Shown: piece by piece, positions 1-5,799 of the stretch
Layout of the letters: each line of letters starts with the position of its first letter
How positions within the stretch are numbered: the stretch's first letter is position 1
Source: Acanthaster planci
Taxonomy: Eukaryota; Echinodermata; Asteroidea; Valvatida; Acanthasteridae
DNA: 13,201 nucleotides
Assembly (NCBI RefSeq): GCF_001949145.1
Contig: NW_019091819.1
Location: forward strand, 24,606 to 37,806
Direction of reading: 5' to 3'
Translations under genes and position numbers: made by a program
Notes under the pieces: model-generated
What the model was told of the DNA's origin: nothing
Database searches by the model: none
Seen by the model: the letters and a program-made list of their open reading frames with translations, nothing else

Positions 1-1127
1 AAGTATTTAAGGTTACCCCTGCTGGACAACGCCTCAGTGAGCAGGCACTATAAAACACTATTCAGGTCCCCATGCCTGGCATTTACCCATGCGGGTGTGA
101 ACCATACAGGACCACACCTTACTTTGCATAACAGGGCATATAAGGAAATTTTGCCAACTTGGCAGCATACAGTTTGTGTCTTTAAATTAATCAAACAGTT
201 GACGTAAACTATCACTGACTTGTGACAGGGCCTAATAATAGTTGGGACTGATGCTATAGTTGGGGCGCAACACATACATGCTCTCTAGACCTCTGTGTTG
301 TAGTTTGGCCTGCCCGACTTTAGCAATCTATATGTAGGTTAAACAGGCCAAACTATACATGTACATTGTAGGTAGTTGGGATTGATGCTGTATATGTAGG
401 TGGGGCATAACAGCCTCATTGTATGTTTGGAATTTGGGCACATTATCAAGGGGTCTATATGTGTGGAACTCATGAACATGTACAAACTTACTGTGAACAT
501 GTTTTCAATAAGTTGTGTCATGACTCTATTCTATACATGTACATGTATGCGTCACTCGCCAATGTGGATTGTGCATGTTTATTTGATTTGTGTATGCCTT
601 AGTGCTGCACCTACCTGGCAGGTGCCAGAAGTGAAGGTTTGGTTCGGTTCTGTTTAATACACAGTTTGGAATTTTTTTCTGAACTTTGGTTTGAGTTCGG
701 ACACGTAAATGTACCCTCATGTACAATGCACTTGTTGTGTGGTAGAGTGCTACACCTGCACGCCTTGCTAAATAACTATTCCCTCTGGTGTTGCCTCTGA
801 TCATGCATGAGTGTGAATTTGATCAGCATCCGATCAAAATTATTTTGCATGGCCATTTATGACATCACTGGCCTACTATGGAAGGTAGAGCATTGCTACA
901 TGTATTGGCAAACTACTGGTAATGATAAATGTGAATTATGAAGCACAATTTCATGTGGTGCGAATTTAGAATTATTGTGTAGTAGAAATGCGGTAAATGT
1001 TTTAATTGTTGAAGCCCATTTTTTTACTGTTGCAGTGGACCGCCCTCGGTACAGTGTGTAAATCAAAAAGTCAAGTACCCGCCTCCCTCCGTTAGTTAAA
1101 CCATTTTTTTTTCTCTGTTTTTAACAG
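1..1127. other. AT-rich non-coding stretch, no gene recognised
   Basis: I see no supportable gene here. A frame stays open from base 1 to about 207 on the plus strand, but it has no start codon and no recognisable motif. Several short frames overlap on both strands with no family resemblance. The stretch holds TACATG palindromic repeats (356-365, 534-547). It also holds a perfect 6-bp inverted repeat, CTGGCA-GG-TGCCAG (615-628), that contains a CAGGTG E-box. The last 30 bases form a strong polypyrimidine tract and AG, which are treated as the acceptor of the next feature. A second acceptor-like site (T-run then GTTGCAG) lies near 1035, but the sequence after it soon meets stops in all frames. 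Confidence 0.6.
534..547. repeat. TACATG palindromic microsatellite
   Basis: The sequence is TACATGTACATGTA, which equals its own reverse complement. The same unit recurs at 356-365, 2503-2523, 4349-4362, 5830-5847, 7704-7716, 9741-9762 and near 13175-13195. The repeated unit is seen directly. That it is a genome-wide dispersed microsatellite is my inference. Confidence 0.85.
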
Positions 1128-1201
1128 AAACCACTCATGGGTCAGCTTTTCTGGATTTTCTGAGTCCTATAATGGTACCTTCAAATTGACAAGACACACA
1201 G
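1128..1201 (+). CDS. possible internal exon, unknown protein
   Basis: This 74-base segment sits between an excellent acceptor (an uninterrupted pyrimidine-rich run ending TTTTTAACAG at 1127) and a usable donor (CACAG|GTACAAG, GT at 1202-1203). In the frame starting at 1129 it is open throughout and reads NHSWVSFSGFSESYNG and onward to TRHTG, ending with one base of the next codon. It has aromatic and glycine residues but no family I recognise. The segment at 1276-1528 follows 75 bases later. Joining the two cleanly needs a weak acceptor at 1330, or it passes through a stop at 1273. It could be a real exon, a decayed one, or a chance pair of splice-like sites. Confidence 0.3.
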
Positions 1202-1275
1202 GTACAAGAAGGAATACCTAAGCAATATACATTGAATAAAAAACTTTGTCAATTGTTTCAACAGTTACGATTTAG

Positions 1276-1528
1276 TTGTGGTGCAATGTTGTAAGCAAGA
1301 ATCAGTGCTATTGTAAAATTTACATCAAAGGTCTCTCTGCGAAGAATGTGTCTTCTGCATTCTTCAATGGCGAGTTGGAGAACAAAATGCGAGAACATGG
1401 CCATCTGGACATGTTCAACATGGTGAAAGTTGACAGTGACAAAGATAAAGTTCTCGCTGAAATTGAAAAGCTGAGGAGAAAGGAGCCTTATGAGCATCGC
1501 AACTGTCATGCAAATTGCAAGGCCAAAG
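1276..1528 (+). CDS. possible exon with Cys/His motif (remnant of GLHSFSGCD-family gene?)
   Basis: An open frame runs from just after an in-frame TAG (1273-1275) to a good donor, CAAAG|GTAATC (GT at 1529-1530). The true left edge is unclear, since AGs at 1264, 1275, 1305 and 1330 are all possible. The protein begins with two cysteines (CYCKIYIKG), then a charged helical stretch (GELENKMREHGHLDMF, DKVLAEIEKLRRKEP), and ends YEHRNCHANC just before the donor. Paired cysteines at the start and a Y-x-H-x2-C-like motif at the end resemble the N-terminal Cys/His module I associate with the family recognised at 5006-5371. That link is inference from motif shape only. Coding character is supported by the evenly charged composition and the fitting donor. 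No ATG fits, so if real it is an internal exon. It could also be an unrelated gene or a pseudogene. Confidence 0.4.
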
Positions 1529-2221
1529 GTAATCAATGTTATTATTGAAGTTGGAAACAGTTGTTTGTGTATGCTTTTGACGTTACCAGATGAATGGCAA
1601 TTAAAAGAATGCATCATCAGTGCATCGGTGGCTTAGGATTGCATTTTTGTCTTTTTGTGGACATTTATTTTGTGGGAGGGGGGAGTGGAACTGTGCATTC
1701 ATGTATGTAGAAGAGCTTTTCAGATGGTGTGCATTAATCTGTTGGACCGAGTAAGTCCATTGTTGATTTAAAATATTTTGCAATCACTTTCTGGTGGGAT
1801 TCTTCTGTTAGTTTTTCCTTGCCAACAAGTGTCCTGGAATAAATCTATTTATAATCATTTATGAAACTGCCTGCACCCTTGTGCTCCATAATGAATTCTA
1901 AAGTACTCTGGCCCCAGCTCTGCACCATGGAGATCACGCAGGTCCCCATTCCATGCATGGTGCCCAGACGTCTCACAGCTTATGAATAGATCAATAAGGA
2001 CGGGGACCAGTCTAAGATCACAGTGGCATGGTGCGAGTGGGCCCTACGTGTATCATCATGCCAGATACCTGTAGATGTACGGTAAATGCAGGCCAACACT
2101 ACATGTACGTATGTCAGTACAGTCATCAAAGTTACACAAAGCATAAACCTTATAGTACATGTAGATGTGTCCCCCAAAACTTAATTCAACTTGCAATTAA
2201 TTGGAGCAGTAACACTACTGC
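1529..2221. other. non-coding stretch, intron-like
   Basis: It starts with the donor at 1529 and holds nothing recognisable. A 32-codon frame from an ATG at 1891 (starting MNSKVLWPQLC) is short and unsupported. Around 2100-2165 there are degenerate TACATG-type repeats (ACATGTACGTATGT, GTACATGTAGATG). If 1276-1528 is an exon, this is the start of its intron. Confidence 0.5.
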
Positions 2222-2502
2222 TTAAAGGGGATAATCTTTGCTGTGAAGATTTCTTTTAAAACATGCATCAGCACATAAAACAAGTATATATATAGCAAGA
2301 AACACATCTGAATAATTTCAAAATGTGTGGAAATATGTTAAAAAATATAGTTTTCACGACCCTATTTCACTCCATTCTGGAAGCAAAAGCTACAACAGCT
2401 GTCAGGTATTGAAAGTTGTCCAAAGAAATTCCAAAGAATCGTGACGCCATAGGACAGAGTCTTTTATCCAGCAACTGTTTACTGTTATGTAATGATGCGT
2501 AG

Positions 2503-2523
2503 ACATGTACAGTACATGTACAT
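2503..2523. repeat. TACATG-type palindromic repeat
   Basis: The sequence is ACATGTACAGTACATGTACAT, two ACATGTAC units separated by AG, so the block is nearly self-complementary. It is of the same family as the arrays at 534 and 5830. Confidence 0.8.
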
Positions 2524-2675
2524 TATGTAGAAGTGTTAGCGTTGGACTTTGCAATCATGTCAAACTCAAGCGCCGATAATTCCAGCATTAATGCTTTTTC
2601 TGATCACAGCAATCAGTTGTCATGTCCATTTGACAAAGAAAACGACATTGAAGGAGCTGATGAGGCACAAGAAAT

Positions 2676-2882
2676 ATGGCCTGGTCAGTTCGAACCAATA
2701 CACTCAGAAAGAGATTTTGCAACTCGAGGCTGTTGGCCACGGGCATGGCGGTGACCCAGAGGATCGACAACAAAACTGCTCTGAATCTACATTACTGCTC
2801 CCAGGGAATTGTTTTGATTGCCACAACAGCCACCGACAACACAGATTATCAGCATTCTTTCGAAATTTACAATTCAGTATAG
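2676..2882 (+). pseudogene. coding-like fragment, possibly middle of GLHSFSGCD-family protein
   Basis: A 68-codon frame starts at an ATG at 2676 and ends TAG. It contains LLATGMAVTQRIDNKTALNL, then GIVLIATTATDNTDYQHSFE. The second block recalls the 'DN-D/H' motif region that I remember as lying between the N-terminal Cys/His module and the C-terminal GLHxFxGCD block in this gene family. The recall is imperfect and the spacing between the blocks is short, so a deletion would be needed. The other two frames over the same bases are also open for 70-120 codons, which weakens the frame choice. The ATG is only a convention, since an internal exon would not need one. It lies inside the TTAA-flanked segment, so it may instead belong to that element. 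Confidence 0.25.
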
Positions 2883-2918
2883 AAATTATTACATGTATAC
2901 GACGTGATGCAAACTGAA

Positions 2919-3062
2919 ATGAACGAAACGTGTCAAATTAGTTGTCCAATAGCTCTGCCCCGTGTTCAGAGAAGGGCATCTGAAACAAGACCAAATGTTG
3001 TGAACTTGACATGTGTGAGTTACATGTACGTACCTGAGTACTTGCCAGAGCAGAGAATATAG
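2919..3062 (+). CDS. short open frame, unknown, possibly exon remnant
   Basis: A 47-codon frame starts MNETCQISCPIALPRVQRRA and ends TAG at 3060-3062. The composition (Pro, Arg, Ser, Val, with YVPEYLPEQ near the end) looks protein-like, but I recognise no domain. It follows the 2676-2882 fragment by 36 bases in a compatible orientation. It may be the downstream part of the same decayed coding sequence. Part of it (SYMYVPEY) is written by a TACATGTACGTA repeat, which argues for chance. Confidence 0.15.
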   Translation: MNETCQISCPIALPRVQRRASETRPNVVNLTCVSYMYVPEYLPEQRI

Positions 3063-3361
3063 TATTCTTGCGCTGACCGATCAACTTTCTTGCCAGAGCT
3101 ATGGATTTCTGTCTGGAAAGTCAAGTCCGTCCAATGACATTACACTTTTGCCTAGATTTGTCTGTTGCCCTCATTGACCGATTTCAATAAGTTTTTGCGC
3201 AGAGCCCGGCGGAGACAGAAAAAAGCACCCAGAAAAACGCCAATTTTTGTTGATTTAATGACATGAAAGATGGGTTAATCCAACTTATTGTATATAAGGT
3301 GGTTGAAAACTACATTGTACCTTATAACTAAATTTAACCCTGCAGGGCCCATCCCCTTTAA

Positions 3362-3658
3362 ATACATCTAAATCAGTAGGATGTTTTGATGATCTCGTTT
3401 TCTTACCTGCTATTGCGTTGGCGAAGAAATGAATATCAGAGAAGTTCAGTACTTTTTTGTACATGTTCTATTGTTAAAACCGCAGTCCAAAATATTGATA
3501 CTGTATGTTTTGGTCATGTTTAAATACATTCCTTTGTTAAATGCTGTAAGCCTGAAGAAATACTTAAAATAACTACAGGGTCTGCTTTACAAACAGGGAT
3601 CAAACTGAAATACATGTACAGTAGTTGGTAGGATGTTTGCCTTAAGGCTTACTAATGA
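3362..3658. other. no gene seen
   Basis: AT-rich sequence with stops in all frames. It holds a TACATGTACAGTAG repeat near 3611. Nothing else is recognisable. Confidence 0.5.
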
Positions 3659-3883
3659 TTTGGTAATTTAGTTGCATACAATCCAAACACAGGAACTGCA
3701 CAGTTTGTGGATGACAACTGCGAACAAATGTCGACCATAACGGCCAACTGCGAGGCAGACAACCCAACATCCTATAAGAAAGATGTTGGGCATAAGAAGT
3801 GTATTCAGAAGTGGAGTCATGGCCATTTGTTCACTGTCAGGGCAGGTGGTCACATTGAGTATTGGCAGTCACTCTTTTTGTAA
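3659..3883 (+). CDS. possible exon, Cys/His-rich, ending in TAA; unknown
   Basis: This plus-strand frame is open for 74 codons, between a TGA at 3656-3658 and a TAA at 3881-3883. It has no early ATG, so simple start-to-stop searches miss it. It reads like real protein: VAYNPNTGTAQFVDDNCEQM, then CEADNPTSYKKDVGHKKCIQ, then WSHGHLFTVRAGGHIEYWQS. Cysteines at C-x11-C with two later His/Cys groups (GHKKC, HGH, GGH) suggest metal binding. An acceptor could lie at ACACAG (3691) and a donor at GGGCAG|GTGGTC (GT at 3846-3847), which would trim it. I cannot name the family. Its place between the possible exons at 1276 and 4891 suggests the same gene, but the link is by position only. The minus-strand frame over it shows no features. 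Confidence 0.35.
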   Translation, partial: FGNLVAYNPNTGTAQFVDDNCEQMSTITANCEADNPTSYKKDVGHKKCIQKWSHGHLFTVRAGGHIEYWQSLFL

Positions 3884-3910
3884 ATTTTTTGGTAATTTTT
3901 TGCATGCTGA

Positions 3911-4084
3911 CCCCTGTGCACCAGACATTTGCATGGTTACCCTTGTGCCACTTCAATGTAAGAATATTAATTGTGCACCACTTTTGAAAAATTAAACTTG
4001 TGCATGGCTTAATGTAAGAATTACACTTGTGCACCACTTATCTCAAGGTTTATTCTTGTGCGCCACTGAATCATTGTGAAGGTA
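3911..4084. repeat. degenerate minisatellite, six units of about 28-29 bp
   Basis: The core TTGTGCACCACTT recurs in variant form, with TGTGCa/c at 3915, 3944, 3972, 3999, 4028 and 4057 (spacings 29, 28, 27, 29, 29). Several units also share AATGTAAGAATTA in the second half (3955-3970 and 4012-4024). Units are contiguous, without spacers, so this is a tandem repeat and not a CRISPR array. Divergence between units is high, indicating an old array. Confidence 0.75.
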
Positions 4085-4348
4085 CTTGGCCGCAGAACTC
4101 AATGTACTTTAATACAATTCTGGCTTGGGCCACCCAGCTGGGATTAAGGGATCCTATTCCACCTTTCATGCAGCTCAAGGAATCAGGTCTTGATATCACT
4201 TGCATTTCCACTGGATCAACCTCAGACAGCCACTCATCAAAATGGACGAAGAGCCTCTTAGTGCTGAAACTTTAGAAATAGAAATAGAAATATTATCTGA
4301 AATTTCAAATGCATCATCAATACCCACTGATAATACCCTGGTTGAAAA

Positions 4349-4362
4349 TACATGTACATGTA
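4349..4362. repeat. TACATG palindromic microsatellite
   Basis: TACATGTACATGTA, identical to the copy at 534-547. Confidence 0.85.
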
Positions 4363-4770
4363 TAGCTGAGTATCACAAGAGTATGAAATACTACATGCAA
4401 ATACCAGAACACGTCTACTCGATTGATGAATATGACGGAAATAGATTGATCACAAACAATTTTGACATTTATAATGACCCAATTCACGATTAACAGCAAG
4501 ACTTAGTTGGTCCATGGACAGTCATTTGGAACCAGCAAATGATTAGTTGAGCCTGAATGCCCAAGCAAAGTAACCGCTTGCAATGCTGCACTACACGGCA
4601 TCTGATATCGCCATGGTCCAGTTGCAATGGAAGTGTGTAAAACACCTGGATCTGTGCACTCGGTATGCAGCACAGTATAAGTGGCAGAGAGGGACATAGA
4701 CGTGTCCAGTGATAAGCTCTAGAGAGAGTGGATCCAGTCACACCCCACATACACTTTTATACTTTTCCCC

Positions 4771-4784
4771 ACGCACGCACGCAC
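4771..4784. repeat. short (ACGC)n repeat
   Basis: Three and a half copies of ACGC, immediately followed by ACTGCACTGCA-like sequence. Confidence 0.8.
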
Positions 4785-4841
4785 TGCACTGAATATTCAT
4801 AAAACCATATAAAGTAAATCAACAAAGGAAGCCTTTTTAAA

Positions 4842-4858
4842 ATATATATGTATATATA
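4842..4858. repeat. short (AT)n / TATATG tract
   Basis: ATATATATGTATATATA, a palindromic AT dinucleotide tract 33 bases upstream of the small exon candidate at 4891. Confidence 0.8.
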
Positions 4859-4890
4859 ACACAAACACAGAATACTACTTTAATCTACAG

Positions 4891-4949
4891 GATGATGTCT
4901 GCAATCAATGTGACCTTCCAGTACCGCAAGGCAGAAAAAAAAAACAAAG
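4891..4949 (+). CDS. possible 59-bp exon with strong splice sites (CxxC motif)
   Basis: The flanks match eukaryotic splice consensus closely: acceptor ACTTTAATCTACAG|G (AG at 4889-4890) and donor AAAG|GTAAGC (GT at 4950-4951). Two frames are open. One reads DDVCNQCDLPVPQGRKKKQ, with a CxxC pair and a basic tail. The other begins with two ATG codons (MMSAINVTFQYRKAEKKNK). The third meets a stop at once. The run of ten A bases at 4935-4944 encodes the lysines. The recognised family block starts about 55-75 bases further on, so this could be its preceding exon across a very short intron. No good acceptor with fitting phase is obvious at that block's left edge; the AG at 5026 is the best. Without transcript data this stays a candidate. 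Confidence 0.4.
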
Positions 4950-5005
4950 GTAAGCCACGCTTGTATTTAATGCTTGTGTATATATGTACATAAATTGGTT
5001 GATAA

Positions 5006-5371
5006 TTGGGGGACAATGTAGCCCAGGCTCTCATCGGACTTCATTCCTTTTCTGGTTGTGATATTGTAAGTTCTTTTCGAAGTAAAGGAAAGAATAAGTT
5101 TGTGAAGGTCTTGCTGAGCAAGGAGAGATATATATTTGCGTTCACCCAGCTAGGAGCAGAATGGGAAGTCACAGAGCAGCTAAGAAAGCAAATTGAAGAA
5201 TTTGTCTGTGATGTGTATGGACAGAAGCAATACCAGAGTATTAATGATGCTCAATTCAACTGTTTTCTCCTTGGTCAAAATGACAGTGCCCTGCCTCCAA
5301 ATTGGGACAGTTTGCTTCTACACATCAAACGAAAAAATTACCAGACAGCTGTATACCAGACAGCTGTATGA
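5006..5371 (+). pseudogene. C-terminal block of uncharacterised GLHxFxGCD multi-copy family, probably decayed
   Basis: The frame is open from just after a TAA (5003-5005) to a TGA (5369-5371), about 121 codons, and has no in-frame ATG near the left edge. It reads LGDNVAQALIGLHSFSGCDI, SSFRSKGKNKFVKVLLSK, then FTQLGAEWEV, EEFVCDVYGQK, LPPNWDSLLLHIKRKNYQTA. The order 'ALIGLHSFSGCD - S.F..KGK - F..LG..W.V - EEF.C..YG - LPP - H.KR.NYQ' matches a family I know from many invertebrate and fish predicted proteins, often beside a CXC (tesmin/TSO1-like) region. Its function is not established. The acidic residue in GCD recalls XPG/PIN-type nucleases, which is only a guess. Family members run several hundred residues further upstream, so this is at most one exon. 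In my recollection a tryptophan follows NYQ-x-A-x; here a TGA sits there, and the 15-bp duplication before it also disturbs the spacing. Both point to a dead copy. Confidence is high for the family and moderate for pseudogene status. Confidence 0.7.
5339..5368 (+). repeat. perfect 15-bp tandem duplication
   Basis: TACCAGACAGCTGTA occurs twice in direct succession (5339-5353, 5354-5368). It is in frame and duplicates the residues YQTAV at the end of the GLHSFSGCD block, immediately before the stop. With no mismatch between copies it looks recent compared with the other decay. Confidence 0.95.
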
Positions 5372-5640
5372 CTCCGTCAGACCAAAGTCTGCAAACTCTG
5401 CTATTGATGTAGAAATTACCATACAACATGAAATCTGCTGAAATGAGCTTTTGATAACCCTGGATGAACCACAGGATTCCTTTAGGTTTGAGCCTATGGT
5501 ATAAAATGCGGTACAGTTTTGCACTGTAAATCAGAACTACTGGAAGTATGTAACTCATCGAAGTATGTCCAATCTTTTGATTAAAAATATCTCAAGCATT
5601 TTACATTGCAGTTAGGAGTTTGTTGAAAATTAACCATTTA

Positions 5641-5799
5641 ATGATTAATTTCACACCATGTAAACACACAATAGCAGAATGGCTTGATTTAGCTGATAAA
5701 AATTAAAAAACTTTAATCAGTTAAATAAAGCCTGGAATGATTTAACTGATAAAAATTGAACAATTTCTGGTATTTTGTGTTTACTTGGTGTTAAATCAT
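5641..5799. repeat. imperfect long inverted repeat (MITE-like hairpin)
   Basis: The left arm (5641-5678, ATGATTAATTTCACACCATG and on to AGCAGAA) is complementary to the right arm (5765-5799, TTCTGGTATTTTGTGTTTAC to AAATCAT) over about 35 bases, with a 2-base gap and a few mismatches. Inside lie a second nested complement (GATTTAGCTGATAAA against TTTAATCAGTTAAAT) and a direct copy of that motif (GATTTAACTGATAAAAATTG near 5741). The whole 159 bp could fold into one hairpin. No clear target-site duplication is visible. A miniature inverted-repeat transposon is the simplest reading. A structured RNA precursor is possible but unsupported. Confidence 0.6.

Larger units (their letters stand above)
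2222..3361. mobile_element. candidate DNA transposon or derivative with TTAA target duplication
   Basis: The segment begins TTAA-AGGGGAT (2222-2232) and ends ATCCCCT-TTAA (3351-3361), a perfect 11-bp inverted repeat that includes TTAA on both sides. TTAA target-site duplications are typical of the piggyBac and Kolobok superfamilies, and short G-rich termini fit them. The inverted match does not extend inward: the left continues ATAATCTTTG while the right, read from its end, continues GGGCCCTGCA. An 11-bp match alone is not significant in a window this size. The argument rests on the TTAA plus the terminal AGGGG on both ends. At 1.14 kb it is too short for a full autonomous element. It contains the coding-like pieces at 2676-2882 and 2919-3062, which may be passengers or decayed transposase. 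Confidence 0.4.
4085..4890. other. no gene recognised; two weak open frames and simple repeats
   Basis: Right after the minisatellite a frame stays open to 4275 (GTWPQNSMYFNTILAWATQL and on). Another runs 4200-4493 from a non-ATG start, with an ATG at 4242 that begins an acidic stretch (MDEEPLSAETLEIEIEILSE). They overlap in different frames and I recognise neither, though both have protein-like composition and could be eroded exons. Part of the second frame is encoded by a TACATGTACATGTA array (4349-4362). From 4500 to 4750 only minus-strand chance frames are seen. Simple repeats follow at 4771 and 4842. Confidence 0.45.

Noticed and set aside
1-207. Frame open from the window edge for 69 codons
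   Set aside because: It shows no family resemblance, no splice donor at its end, and ordinary AT-rich composition.
1258-1617. 119-codon minus-strand frame
   Set aside because: It is antisense to the exon-like 1276-1528 segment, which has a matching donor and Cys/His motifs. The minus frame has only hydrophobic stretches.
2684-2698. B-box-like GGTTCGAAC on the minus strand (tRNA or SINE)
   Set aside because: The match fails at the last positions, and no A box or cloverleaf arms are visible around it.
3911-4084. Possible CRISPR array
   Set aside because: The 28-29 bp repeats are contiguous with no unique spacers, and the setting is eukaryotic.
4490-4750. 86-codon minus-strand frame
   Set aside because: It has no domain, no conserved motif, and no promoter or splice context.
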